A stretch of DNA of 64,000 nucleotides from Acidobacteriota bacterium (GTDB taxonomy: Bacteria > Acidobacteriota > Terriglobia > 20CM-2-55-15). Position 1 is the stretch's first letter. The number at the start of each line of letters is the position of its first letter. The notes under the pieces are model-generated. The model was not told the origin of the DNA. It saw only the letters and a list, made by a program, of their open reading frames with translations, and did not search any database. This document shows positions 18,348-27,403 of the stretch, piece after piece. Location of the stretch: contig JAJEEE010000064.1 in the NCBI GenBank assembly GCA_022821145.1, forward strand, positions 62,001 through 126,000. The letters are read 5' to 3'. The position numbers were made by a program, and so were the translations under genes.

Positions 18348-19415
18348 GTGAGCTACGACGTCCTGATCCTGGGCGCATCCTACGGATCGCTGTTCGCAAC
18401 CAAGCTGCTGATGGCCGGCCACAACGCCCGGCTGGTCTCCACGGCGCCCACGGCCGAGTTGATCAACCGCGAGGGGACCGTCGTGCGTTTTCCGATCCGA
18501 GGCCGCGACTCCCTGGTCGAGGTGCCGTCCACCGCGCTACCGGGAACGCTGACGGCCAGCGCGCCCGCCGGGGTCGAACCCGCACGGTACGACCTGGTCG
18601 TCCTGGGGATGCAGGAAGCCCAGTACGGCGCCCCCGGAGTCAAGGAGCTGATGGGCCGCGTCGCGGCCTCGCGCGTCCCGTCGCTGGCCATCATGAACAT
18701 GCCGCCGCTTCCGTACCTGGAGCGCATTCCCGGCCTTTCGACGGAGACGCTCGCCCCCTGCTACGCCGACCCCGCGGTCTGGGAGGGTTTCGAACCCGGC
18801 CGGACTTCTCTGGCGAGCCCGGACCCCCAGGCGTACCGCCCCCCGAACGAACCCAAGAACATCCTGCAGGTCGGCCTGCCGACCAACTTCAAGGCGGCGC
18901 GCTTCGAAGAGGACGCGCCGACCGGCATCCTCCGCGACCTGGAACGGGACATCGCCGGCGCGCGCTTCGACGCGGGCGGGGGCGAGATCCAGATCCCGGT
19001 GAAGCTGCGCGTGCACGACTCGATATTCGTCCCGCTGGCCAAGTGGCCCATGCTGATGGCCGGCAATTACCGGTGCATCGGCGCCGAAGACATGATCCCG
19101 ATCCGTGACGCGGTCCACGGGGACGTCGATCGGTCGCGCGAAGTCTACGACTGGGTGTGGAAGCTCTGTATGGGATTGGGCGCCGCCGACGCCGACCTCG
19201 TGCCGTTCGAGAAGTACGCGGCGGCCGCCGCGGGTCTGGCCAACCCGTCGTCGGCGGCCCGGGCCCTGTTCGGCGGGGCCGCTCACATCGAACGCGTGGA
19301 CTGCCTGATCCGCCGGATCGCGGCCGCGCAGGGGCTCGCGTCCGCGACTGTAGACGAAATCGTCGAGTTGGTCGACGGGCGGCTCGAGAAGAACCGGACA
19401 GCCCTGTCCGGTTAA
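18348..19415 (+). CDS. ketopantoate reductase (ApbA/PanE)-like Rossmann oxidoreductase
   Basis: A 355-residue cytoplasmic protein. The N-terminus YDVLILGASYGSLFATKLLM is a dinucleotide-binding Rossmann motif of the ApbA/PanE type, and TAELINREGTVVRFPIRG matches the following region of ketopantoate reductases. A helical C-terminal part follows. It is larger than typical PanE (about 300), with an extra middle segment, so a different 2-oxoacid or opine-type substrate is likely. The GTG start at 18348 has CCGGAGG seven bases upstream. Between frc and an Nramp-fold transporter it may act in carboxylate metabolism; that link is by context only. Confidence 0.7.
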   Translation: MSYDVLILGASYGSLFATKLLMAGHNARLVSTAPTAELINREGTVVRFPIRGRDSLVEVPSTALPGTLTASAPAGVEPARYDLVVLGMQEAQYGAPGVKELMGRVAASRVPSLAIMNMPPLPYLERIPGLSTETLAPCYADPAVWEGFEPGRTSLASPDPQAYRPPNEPKNILQVGLPTNFKAARFEEDAPTGILRDLERDIAGARFDAGGGEIQIPVKLRVHDSIFVPLAKWPMLMAGNYRCIGAEDMIPIRDAVHGDVDRSREVYDWVWKLCMGLGAADADLVPFEKYAAAAAGLANPSSAARALFGGAAHIERVDCLIRRIAAAQGLASATVDEIVELVDGRLEKNRTALSG

Positions 19416-19448
19416 CCCGCCACCGTATACAATCCCCCCACGGGCTGC

Positions 19449-19454
19449 TAGACT
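19449..19454 (+). promoter_or_regulatory. -10-like box (TAGACT) close to the transporter start
   Basis: TAGACT ends eight bases before ATG 19463 and there is no Shine-Dalgarno in between, consistent with a leaderless transcript. A second AT-rich stretch (TATACAAT) lies about 15 bp upstream and is an alternative -10. Confidence 0.4.
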
Positions 19455-19462
19455 CCCGCCGG

Positions 19463-20938
19463 ATGTCCGCCCACAAGACGCTCGACGACCTGCCGTTGCC
19501 GGAAACGTCCCTGCTCGGGCTGGCGCGACACTTCGGTCCCGGCATGATCCTGATGATGACCGGCATCGGGACCAGCCACCTGGTCACGGCGCCGGCCGCC
19601 GGGGGCCGTTTCGAGTATGCCCTGCTCTGGGCGATTCCGGTCGCCTACATCTTCAAGTACTACGGTTTCGAGATGGCGTTCCGGTTCACGCACGCCACGG
19701 GCCGCAGCATGCTGGACGCCTACTCGACCGCGGCCGGGAAGTGGCCGGTATGGTACGTCCTGGTCACGACGCTGATCCAGTGCGTCGTCGGCCAGGCGGG
19801 GCGCCTGGCGGCGGCGGCGGCGGTCGTGTACTACTTCGTCCTCGAATACCTGGGCGTGGATCTCCCGATCGCCGTCCTCGCGTTCGGACTCGGCCTGATA
19901 GCTGTCGTGATCCTGCTCTTCCAGCGTTACAAGGCCCTCGAGATCACGTCCAAGATCTTCGCGGGCATGCTGGCGCTATCGAGCGCCGTCGCCTACTTCG
20001 CCGCGCCCGCGCCGCTGTCTTCCCTCGCCAACTTCGTGCAGGTCCAGATACCGGGCGGCTCCTGGCTGATCCTGGCTTCGTTTCTCGGCCTCCTGCCCAC
20101 CGGCATCGACGTGTCGCTCCAGGCGTCGGAATGGGGCAAGGCCAAGAAGGTCGGCATGGGCCGGATCCGGCCCGAGCTGGAGGCGGCGGGCGTGGTCCGC
20201 CGTTTCGATCCCTTCGCGTCCGGGAAGGCGGACCTGGCCGTCGACACGCGGCAGTTGTCGGATCACGCTCGGGAGTACTGCCGACGCTGGTTCCGAATCG
20301 GGCTCTGGGACTTCCGCACCGGACACGTCGTGTCGTTCCTGCTCGCGTGCGTCTTCCTGCTGCTCGCAGCCGTCTGGCTGTATCCCAGCGAGGTGGCCGG
20401 CAACGCGGTCATCGGCGAGATCGGGCAGGTGTTCTCGCAGAGCCTCGGCCCGGGGATGATGATCGTGTTCCTGGCCGGCGCGTTCGCCGCCACGTTCTCT
20501 ACGGCGTTCAACTACTTCGACGGGTGGCCGCGCGTCGTGGGCGCCTGCTGCCGGAACCTGTTCCGCCCGACCGCGGGACTCCAGGGCATCGCGGCCGGCG
20601 ATCTCGGACCGGAACATCGAAGCCGCTGGTATTCCGAGTTCAACATCTACCGCGCGACGATGCTCTTCTCGCTGGTGGCGGCGACCGCCGTCGTCGCCGG
20701 ACTGCCGCGGCCCGTGTTCCTGGTTCTCGTCGCTTCGGCTCTGGCGTACTTCATCGCGCCCGTCATCTTCTTCCTGAACCTCTACTACTGCTTCGCGGTG
20801 ATTCCCAAGACGGACCGGCTGTTCTACCCGTCGCGGTTCGCCACCGGATTCGGCTGGATCAGCATGGCCGCCTTCACCGGCATGACCGTGATCCTGATCA
20901 TGGACCGCGTCTTCGGAATCGCGTTCTTCGGCGCGTGA
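19463..20938 (+). CDS. Nramp-fold transporter lacking canonical metal ligands
   Basis: A 491-residue membrane protein with about eleven hydrophobic segments. The N-terminus HFGPGMILMMTGIGTSHLV and the following AGGRFEYALLW align with the Nramp start (GPG, then TM1 and AG-x-GY-x-LLW). Canonical Nramps bind metal with DPGN in TM1 and MPH in TM6. Here the equivalent positions read GTSH (36-39) and LPTGID (211-216). The metal site as known is therefore missing, and divalent-metal transport is doubtful. ATG 19463 starts at the family N-terminus. The stop overlaps the GTG of the gamma-glutamyltransferase gene (GTGA), implying coupling. Context beside frc suggests a small organic or carboxylate substrate, which is inference. 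Confidence 0.85.
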   Translation: MSAHKTLDDLPLPETSLLGLARHFGPGMILMMTGIGTSHLVTAPAAGGRFEYALLWAIPVAYIFKYYGFEMAFRFTHATGRSMLDAYSTAAGKWPVWYVLVTTLIQCVVGQAGRLAAAAAVVYYFVLEYLGVDLPIAVLAFGLGLIAVVILLFQRYKALEITSKIFAGMLALSSAVAYFAAPAPLSSLANFVQVQIPGGSWLILASFLGLLPTGIDVSLQASEWGKAKKVGMGRIRPELEAAGVVRRFDPFASGKADLAVDTRQLSDHAREYCRRWFRIGLWDFRTGHVVSFLLACVFLLLAAVWLYPSEVAGNAVIGEIGQVFSQSLGPGMMIVFLAGAFAATFSTAFNYFDGWPRVVGACCRNLFRPTAGLQGIAAGDLGPEHRSRWYSEFNIYRATMLFSLVAATAVVAGLPRPVFLVLVASALAYFIAPVIFFLNLYYCFAVIPKTDRLFYPSRFATGFGWISMAAFTGMTVILIMDRVFGIAFFGA

Positions 20939-22527
20939 ACGCGCCCTCCGGCCACGGCGACCGGCCCGCCGGCCGAGCCGGCGGCGCCCGGTCTCCGGTC
21001 CTCGCGTCCAACGGCATGGTGGCGACGAGCCAGCCGCTGGCCTCGGCCGCCGCGTTGCGCGTCCTGGAGGACGGCGGCAACGCGGCCGACGCGGCGATTA
21101 CGGCGGCCGCGGTCCTCAACGTCGTCGAACCCACCATGACCGGGATCGGCGGCGACATGTTCGCCCTGGTGTCGATCGACGGCCATGGCCGGCCCGTCGG
21201 ACTGAACGGCAGCGGCTGGGCCGGTTCGCGGGCGTCGCTGGACGCCGTCGGTTTCCGCAGCGTGCTCTCCCGTGTCCAGACGGTTACCGTTCCGGGCGCG
21301 GTCAGCGGCTGGTTCCAGCTCCACGCGCGCTTCGGCACGCTGCCGTTCGCACGCCTGCTCGAGCCCGCTATCCACTATGCCGACGACGGCTTCCCCGTCT
21401 CCGAGATCGTGGCCGGACAATGGCGGGACGCCGAGGAGCACTTGCGGAACGATGGCAACGCCGCGGCGACCTTCCTGCCGGAGGGGCGCGCCCCCGGCCA
21501 CGGGGAGGTGTTCCGCAACCCGGACCTGGCCAGCTCGTTCCGGCAGCTCGCCGAAGGCGGCGCCGACGCGTTCTACCGGGGCCCGATCGCCGAGGCCATC
21601 GTCACCGCGGGCGGTTTCCTGACCGCGGCCGACCTCGCCGAGTTCGAGGCCGAATGGGTCGAACCCGTTTCGACCACGTACCGCGGACACGAGGTCTTCG
21701 AGATGCCGCCCAACACCCAGGGCGTCACCGCGCTTCAGATATTGAACCTCATCGAGGGCTACGACCTCGCGGCGATGGGCCACAACTCGGTCGAATACGT
21801 ACACACGCTGGTCGAAGCAACCAAGTTGGCGTTCGCCGACCGCGCGGCCTACATCGCGGATCCCGGCCATGCGCGCGTGCCCACCGGCCGCCTGATATCC
21901 AAGGACTACGCTCGGACCCGGCGCGGCGCGATCGATCCGGACCGCGCGGCCGGCACTCGGTCCCCGGGCCATCTCGCCGCCGGAGACACGGTCTACTTCA
22001 CGATCGTCGATGCGAAACGCAACGCCGTGTCGTTCATCAACAGCCTCTTCGGATCGTTCGGCGCCGGCGTCGTCGCTCCCGGGACCGGCATCTGTCTGCA
22101 CAACCGCGGCGACGGTTTCTCGCTGGACCCGCACCACCCCAACCACATGGCGCCGCGCAAGCGGCCAGCGCATACGCTGATCCCAGCGATGGCGCTCCAC
22201 GACGGGAGACCCTGGCTGTCGTTCGGGGTCATGGGCGGGGACATGCAGTCCCAGGGCCACGCGCAGGTGCTGGCCAACCTGATCGACTTCGGCATGAACG
22301 CGCAGGCGGCCGGCGAAGCGCCCCGCTTCAGGCACGATCCCGGGACGCTGGCGCTGGAGTCCGCGTTCCCCGCCGAGGTCCGCCGGGGACTGGCCGCGAA
22401 GGGACACCGTCTCGTCGACGTGTCGCAAGGTTTCGGCGGCTACCAGGGAATCGTCATCGACCGCGGCCGCGGCGTGCTCATCGGCGGATCGGATCCCCGG
22501 AAGGACGGTTGCGCGCTGGGATACTGA
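20935..22527 (+). CDS. gamma-glutamyltransferase family protein
   Basis: A 530-residue Ntn-hydrolase proenzyme. Family marks are MVATSQPLASAAALRVLEDG, GNAADAAITAAAVLNVVEP, MTGIGGDMFALV and PPNTQGVTALQILN. The predicted self-cleavage and nucleophile Thr is residue 352 in GDTVYFTIVD. The C-terminal GGYQGIVID and IGGSDPRKDG complete the small subunit. It would cleave gamma-glutamyl bonds or an analogous amide. Unlike many homologues it has no signal peptide after the GTG start at 20935, so it appears cytoplasmic. The start is supported by the four-base overlap with the transporter stop. The subgroup (VYFTIVD instead of THLSVVD) includes enzymes of unproven substrate. Confidence 0.88.
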   Translation: MNAPSGHGDRPAGRAGGARSPVLASNGMVATSQPLASAAALRVLEDGGNAADAAITAAAVLNVVEPTMTGIGGDMFALVSIDGHGRPVGLNGSGWAGSRASLDAVGFRSVLSRVQTVTVPGAVSGWFQLHARFGTLPFARLLEPAIHYADDGFPVSEIVAGQWRDAEEHLRNDGNAAATFLPEGRAPGHGEVFRNPDLASSFRQLAEGGADAFYRGPIAEAIVTAGGFLTAADLAEFEAEWVEPVSTTYRGHEVFEMPPNTQGVTALQILNLIEGYDLAAMGHNSVEYVHTLVEATKLAFADRAAYIADPGHARVPTGRLISKDYARTRRGAIDPDRAAGTRSPGHLAAGDTVYFTIVDAKRNAVSFINSLFGSFGAGVVAPGTGICLHNRGDGFSLDPHHPNHMAPRKRPAHTLIPAMALHDGRPWLSFGVMGGDMQSQGHAQVLANLIDFGMNAQAAGEAPRFRHDPGTLALESAFPAEVRRGLAAKGHRLVDVSQGFGGYQGIVIDRGRGVLIGGSDPRKDGCALGY

Positions 22528-22538
22528 CGCACGCGGAA

Positions 22539-22544
22539 TATAAT
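22539..22544 (+). promoter_or_regulatory. -10 promoter element (TATAAT)
   Basis: A perfect TATAAT ends eight bases before ATG 22553, which places the expected transcript start within two bases of that codon. This is one of the clearest leaderless-type arrangements in the window. Confidence 0.6.
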
Positions 22545-22552
22545 CGCGCGGA

Positions 22553-23410
22553 ATGGGGGTCCCGATGAAACATCGTATCGCTCTGGTTCTGTCGCTGGGT
22601 GTCGCCACGTCATCCGGGTGGGCGCAGGATGCCGAGGAACCTGCCTATCTGGCGCTTCGCGACGTACCGCGAGGCGCGGTCGAAACCGTCGGCTACGCGT
22701 CCGCCTCGCTGGGAACCGACCGTGAGCTCGTCGTCTACACGCCGCCGGGCTACGAGGACTCCACGGACCGCTACCCGGTCCTGTACCTCCTGCACGGGGC
22801 CGGCGGGGACCCGGCAAGCTGGACCGAACGCGGCCGGGCGCACATCATACTGGACAACCTGATCGCCGACGGCGAGCTGGAACCGCTGGTGGTCGTCATG
22901 CCGTTCGGTTTCGCGTTCCGGCGGGAACCGGGAACGGGAAGGGGCGACGCCGACGAAAACCGCCGGCAGCGCGAGGGGTTCGCGCGCGACTTGCTCGAAG
23001 ACGTCATTCCGCTGATCGAGGCGACATACCGCGTCCACGCCGACCGGGAACACCGGGCGATCGCCGGATTGTCGCTGGGCGGCGCGCAGTCCCTGGCCAT
23101 CGGGCTGACACACCCGGAGCTCTTCAGCCGGGTGGCGGGCTTCAGCTCGGCGATGGGGGCCGCGAACAACCCGGATACGGGCGGCGTGAACTTCGATGAA
23201 GTCCTTCGGGACTCGGCGCGCCTGAACCGCGAGTTGGCGCTCCTCTGGGTGGGTTGCGGCTTCGAAGACACGCTGTTCCAGTCGAACCAGGCGTTTTCGG
23301 ACCTTCTGACCGAACACGGAGTCGAACACGTCTTCCGCGTGACCGAAGGCGGGCACGCCTACCCGGTGTGGCAACGCTACCTTCGCGAGGTCTTGCCGCA
23401 GCTTTTCTAG
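22553..23410 (+). CDS. exported esterase (esterase D / enterochelin esterase-like)
   Basis: A 285-residue alpha/beta hydrolase with a signal peptide ending SGWAQ near residue 25. The pattern LVVYTPPGYEDSTDRYPVLYLLHG, with nucleophile Ser174 in AGLSLGGAQS and the C-terminal His in EGGHAYPVW, fits the PF00756 esterase group (feruloyl esterases, acetylxylan esterases, enterochelin esterases). It would hydrolyse an ester in the periplasm or outside the cell. Start 22553 is chosen from the TATAAT spacing; an in-frame ATG at 22565 preceded by GGGGGT is equally possible and gives the same mature protein. It is the last gene of the 16-23 kb plus-strand run and meets a convergent gene 13 bp on. Confidence 0.88.
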   Translation: MGVPMKHRIALVLSLGVATSSGWAQDAEEPAYLALRDVPRGAVETVGYASASLGTDRELVVYTPPGYEDSTDRYPVLYLLHGAGGDPASWTERGRAHIILDNLIADGELEPLVVVMPFGFAFRREPGTGRGDADENRRQREGFARDLLEDVIPLIEATYRVHADREHRAIAGLSLGGAQSLAIGLTHPELFSRVAGFSSAMGAANNPDTGGVNFDEVLRDSARLNRELALLWVGCGFEDTLFQSNQAFSDLLTEHGVEHVFRVTEGGHAYPVWQRYLREVLPQLF

Positions 23411-23423
23411 GTTCCGGGCGGCC

Positions 23424-24527
23424 CTACCCGCCGGCGGCGATCTCGTCCATCCGCTCGTACGCGCGGATCGTGACCCGAGGATCGATTCCCGGCGACGTGA
23501 TGTTCGGATAGTTGTCCTGATGGCTCGTCAGGTCGATCCGCTCGGCCGCTTCCTCGGCGCTCAACCCCTGCTCGCGGAGATCGCCGATCTGCGACCAGAG
23601 GTCCCCGAGGTACGCCTGCAGGGCGTCGATGCGCGCGCGGTCCGTGAACGGCGGGCCGTGACCCGGCAGGACCGTTTCGAAGTCGATCTCCCGCAGACTC
23701 TCCAGGGAATCGGGCCACTCGTCCAGGTAGGCGTCCCCCATGTAGGGAGTGCCCGGCAGGAAGAAGTCGCCCGTGGCGATGATGCGTTCCTCGGGCAGAA
23801 AGACCATGACGTCGCCGCCGGTATGGCCGCGGCCGGGATGGATCAGACGGATCTCGCGGTCTCCGGCGAAGACCGTCAGCGTGTCGGTGAAGCTCAGGGT
23901 CGGCGGCGTCGGGTTCGTGGCGTCGAGCGCCAGCATGTACTGCTCCTGCACCTGGAGCCGCGCCTCGAGCGCGGCGCGCTCCTCGGCGTCCTCCGCGCTC
24001 TCGACCTGCGCCCGCAGGTTCTCCACCTGGCCGGGGACGCCGCCGGTAAAACCGGCGTAGGTGCGCGACTCGAAGATCCCCTGCGGGTCCGAGAGCATGG
24101 CGTGCGTGAACTCGTGGCCGATGATCTCGACTTCGGGACCGAAAATCTGGTTGCCGTGGGCGTGGTCGAAGTGGAAATGCGTGTCGACGACGTATCGTAT
24201 GGGCTTGTCGGTGATCTCCAGCAACTCCTCGCTCAGCACGTAGGCGGCCGCCGGCGTGATGTGCGAGTCTACGATCATGACGTCGTCTTCGTTGATGATG
24301 ATGACCGAGTTGCTGCCGACCGACAGCGTTCCCGTGCCGGTGGCGTGGTAGATGTCGTCGGTGATCGCGTTGAACTCGAACGCCGGGCCGCTGCGAAGCG
24401 TTCCGGGCGGGGGACCGTCCGCCTCCGGCGCCTCGACTTCGGCGTCCGGCGCGGGTCCCGTGCAGTAGGCGGCCATCGCCGCGGCGATAAAACAGACCGC
24501 TATCGTCTGGAAGCGTCGCATCGTCAT
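23424..24527 (-). CDS. exported MBL-fold metallo-hydrolase
   Basis: A 367-residue protein. The start at 24527 has AGGAGA upstream; a longer frame to 24566 does not. A signal peptide spans about 1-20, ending near MAAYC, which is not a standard lipobox. The zinc motif THFHFDH is at 116-122, with further ligands in LIHPGRGHTGGD, ATGDFFLPG and VLPGHGPPF, the general order of class B-like hydrolases. A Glu/Ala-rich helical insert (about 165-200) and a C-terminal helical tail follow. The substrate is unknown. It is divergent from the TonB receptor at 24600, with 72 bp between starts that must hold both promoters. Confidence 0.88.
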   Translation of the reverse strand: MTMRRFQTIAVCFIAAAMAAYCTGPAPDAEVEAPEADGPPPGTLRSGPAFEFNAITDDIYHATGTGTLSVGSNSVIIINEDDVMIVDSHITPAAAYVLSEELLEITDKPIRYVVDTHFHFDHAHGNQIFGPEVEIIGHEFTHAMLSDPQGIFESRTYAGFTGGVPGQVENLRAQVESAEDAEERAALEARLQVQEQYMLALDATNPTPPTLSFTDTLTVFAGDREIRLIHPGRGHTGGDVMVFLPEERIIATGDFFLPGTPYMGDAYLDEWPDSLESLREIDFETVLPGHGPPFTDRARIDALQAYLGDLWSQIGDLREQGLSAEEAAERIDLTSHQDNYPNITSPGIDPRVTIRAYERMDEIAAGG

Positions 24528-24587
24528 TTCTCCTGGAGAGATGGACCGATTCTCGTTGGCGGGCACGGCGCTGTCAAGCGTCGATGC

Positions 24588-24593
24588 TAGGAT
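24588..24593 (+). promoter_or_regulatory. -10-like box (TAGGAT) of TonB receptor gene
   Basis: TAGGAT ends six bases before ATG 24600 and no Shine-Dalgarno is present, so transcription would begin at the start codon. No good -35 was found at standard spacing. Confidence 0.45.
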
Positions 24594-24599
24594 GACCGG

Positions 24600-27320
24600 A
24601 TGTTCCGACGTCCCATGATGTCACCGATGGCCGTGGTCCTCCTGGCGGCTCTGCACCTTGTCTGCGCGGTGACGCCGGCCGCCGCCCAAACCGCGGAGAT
24701 CGCCGGCGCGGTCGTCGATGCGACCGGCGCGGTCGTGCCGGAAGCCGGCGTCACGCTGACGGACGGACCCGGGGGACAGCGAGAGTCGCAGACGGACGCC
24801 GGCGGCCGGTTCTCCTTTCCCGGGCTGGCGCCCGGCGCCTATTCGGTGACCGTTTCCCGAAGCGGCTTCGGCCCGGCCAGGGTGGACGGCATCACGGTCG
24901 GGACCGGCCGCGTGGAGCTTCCCCCGATCACCCTGCGGATTGCCGTCTTCGGGGAGGCGGTGGTGGTCACGGCCGGCCGAAGCGAGGAGCTGTTGCAACA
25001 GGCGCCCATGAGCATCGCGGCCGTGACCGGCGCCGACATCGAACGGCGGGCCATCGACAACCTGACCGAGCTGGCGCGGTGGACGCCCGGCCTGACCGTG
25101 GTGGATCAGGGCGCGCGCGGCAGCAACGTGATCATCGCTCGCGGTCTGCACACGGATGCCTTGAACGGATCCGAGCAGGCCGGCAACAACTACAACAACG
25201 GCGTGGCCACCTACCTGGGCGACATCCCGCTGTCGGTCGACCTCCGGCTGCACGACATCGAGCGGGTGGAGGTGCTGCTCGGCCCGCAGGGCACGTTGTA
25301 CGGCGCCGGAACGCTCGCCGGGGCCGTCCGCTACCTGCCCCGGCGGCCGGACGCGGAGCGGCCGATGTTGGAGGTCCGCGGCGACCTGTTCGCCCTGGCG
25401 CACAGCGGCGCCGCGGGGACCGACGCCGGCGTCACGTTCAACCTGCCGCTGGCGAGGCGGCGGCTGGCATTGCGCGGGTCCATCGACCGTTACGACAACC
25501 CAGGCTTCATCGACTACGACTACCTGCTGAGAACGCCGGGCGTCTCGGAACCGGAGCCCGATCTCGACGATCGGGCGGCGGTCGAGGCCAATCTCCGCCG
25601 CGAGCCGGACGCCAACACGGAAGACACGGTCTCGGCGCGCCTCTCGCTGTCGTGGGAAGCCACACCGGACCTGTCGGCCCTCTTCGCCTACCACGTTCAG
25701 GACCAGCGCGTGGGCGCCCGCCAGATCAACCACGCCCGCGCGTTCGACACGGAGCGCTACGTCGCCGCGCACCGCTACCTGGAGCCGAACGACCGCCGGA
25801 ACCAGCTCTGGAGCATGGAGCTCGGGTGGTCGCCGTCCGGCGTGGAGCTGACCACGGCGATCGGCTACTCGCGCTACAGGGCGGCGGGTCAGCGCGACCA
25901 GACCGACCTGCTGATCCAGGCATTCGGCATCGCGGGTCTGCTGCCGGGCGCGTTCCCGGCGCTGGAGCGCGCCCGGGCCATGGACCCGGACGTGACGGCG
26001 GCCGACCTGACCGCGCGCTTCCGCTCCTTTTCGGCCTATACCCGCGAGGACGCTCGGGAGCGGCGCTTCAATTGGGAAACGCGCCTGGTATCGACCGGCG
26101 CCGGGCCGTGGCGCTGGATCGGCGGCGTGTTCCTCAACGACTACGACAGCCGGGGGACCAGTTTCGAGTTCGCGCCCGGGTTGACCGAGTTTTCCGGGGT
26201 GACTCCCGTCCTCGGAGGGCTTCCGGCAACGGAACCCGTCGAGTATTACAGCCTCGGGAGCCAGTCCGTCGAGGAGCGGGCGCTGTTCGGCGAGATCTCG
26301 CGCGAGTTGGGCGCGGGCTGGCGCGTCACCGTCGGCGGCCGCTTGTTCGGCTACCGTATCGGGACGGGCAGCCTGACGGAATTCCCATACACGCCGGCGT
26401 ACAACTCGCCGTTCACCGAATTCGAGTCCGACGACCGCGGCGCGCTGTTCAAGGCGAGCGTCGGCTACCGCATCGACCCGGTGACGACGGCCTACTTCAC
26501 GCGCTCGGAAGGGTACCGCATCGGCGGCGGCAACAATTTCCGGATCTGCACGGACGAGGAGATCGCGCTGCTCACGGATCAGGATCCCGGCAACGACCCG
26601 CCGCAGTCCGGCTGCATCTACGAAGACCAGGCGCTGGTCCGGCCCGATGCGACGACCAACCACGAGCTCGGCGTGCGCCGTTCCTGGCGGGACGGACGGT
26701 TCCACGCGAGCGGCACGCTGTTTAGCGTCGACTGGAAGGACATCCAGGTCGCGGGGCTGACACCGTTCAGCGCACAGCCGATCACGCTGAACGGCGCCGG
26801 CGCCCGGAGCCGGGGAGTCGAGTTCACCGGGGCCGCCGACATCACCGGCGCGTTGCGCCTTCGCGGATCGTGGTCCTACACCGCCGCGAAGCTCAGCCAG
26901 GATTCCCCCGGCCTGCTCGAGGGCGGCGCCGATGCGTTCGATGGCGACCGGTTGTCGGGCGCGCCGCGTCAGCAGGGCAGCCTGCTGGCGTCCTACAACA
27001 CGCTCGTGGGCGGCCGCACCGCGCTGGAACTGCTGTACGGCTACACCTACGTCGGCGACGTGTTCACGCGGATCGGGCTGCGCGCGGGCGGCGAGACGCT
27101 GCCGGCCTACGACCTGCACAACGTGTCGGCGGCCATATCGCGCGACGACTGGACGCTGACCTTCTACGCGGACAACCTGCTCGACGCGTACGCCGTGACC
27201 GGCGTCCGGCAGACGCCCGGCCACATCGGCGTCACGCGGGACGGTTTCCGGGCGCGGCGGTATTTTTCCAACGTCCTCGCCCCGCGGCGTATCGGAGCGC
27301 GCATCCGGTACACCTTCTGA
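24600..27320 (+). CDS. TonB-dependent receptor with carboxypeptidase regulatory-like domain
   Basis: A 906-residue outer-membrane receptor. A signal peptide (about 1-29) is followed by a carboxypeptidase-regulatory-like Ig domain (EIAGAVVDATGAVVPEAGVT). The plug domain contains VVVTAGRSEELLQQAPMSI and DIERVEVLLGPQGTLYGAGT, followed by the beta-barrel, which ends in the aromatic C-terminus RIRYTF. It is shorter than the Oar-like receptors and more like classical siderophore or cobalamin-type receptors (QGTLYGAGTLAGAVRYLPRR). The ligand is unknown. It is divergent from an MBL hydrolase and followed by a CMD-family lipoprotein. The barrel segment SGCIYEDQALVR contains one of two Cys residues possibly forming an extracellular disulphide. 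Confidence 0.93.
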   Translation: MFRRPMMSPMAVVLLAALHLVCAVTPAAAQTAEIAGAVVDATGAVVPEAGVTLTDGPGGQRESQTDAGGRFSFPGLAPGAYSVTVSRSGFGPARVDGITVGTGRVELPPITLRIAVFGEAVVVTAGRSEELLQQAPMSIAAVTGADIERRAIDNLTELARWTPGLTVVDQGARGSNVIIARGLHTDALNGSEQAGNNYNNGVATYLGDIPLSVDLRLHDIERVEVLLGPQGTLYGAGTLAGAVRYLPRRPDAERPMLEVRGDLFALAHSGAAGTDAGVTFNLPLARRRLALRGSIDRYDNPGFIDYDYLLRTPGVSEPEPDLDDRAAVEANLRREPDANTEDTVSARLSLSWEATPDLSALFAYHVQDQRVGARQINHARAFDTERYVAAHRYLEPNDRRNQLWSMELGWSPSGVELTTAIGYSRYRAAGQRDQTDLLIQAFGIAGLLPGAFPALERARAMDPDVTAADLTARFRSFSAYTREDARERRFNWETRLVSTGAGPWRWIGGVFLNDYDSRGTSFEFAPGLTEFSGVTPVLGGLPATEPVEYYSLGSQSVEERALFGEISRELGAGWRVTVGGRLFGYRIGTGSLTEFPYTPAYNSPFTEFESDDRGALFKASVGYRIDPVTTAYFTRSEGYRIGGGNNFRICTDEEIALLTDQDPGNDPPQSGCIYEDQALVRPDATTNHELGVRRSWRDGRFHASGTLFSVDWKDIQVAGLTPFSAQPITLNGAGARSRGVEFTGAADITGALRLRGSWSYTAAKLSQDSPGLLEGGADAFDGDRLSGAPRQQGSLLASYNTLVGGRTALELLYGYTYVGDVFTRIGLRAGGETLPAYDLHNVSAAISRDDWTLTFYADNLLDAYAVTGVRQTPGHIGVTRDGFRARRYFSNVLAPRRIGARIRYTF

Positions 27321-27403
27321 ACCGTCCATGCGTCCTGGATCGGGGCGACCGCCCGGTGTACCATCGCCGCGAACGAAATCTTGGCCCGAAGGAGAAGGTC
27401 CCC

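Noticed and set aside
24621-27329. A 902-codon minus-strand frame antisense to the 24.6 kb TonB receptor
   Set aside because: No domain; the receptor on the other strand is unmistakable.
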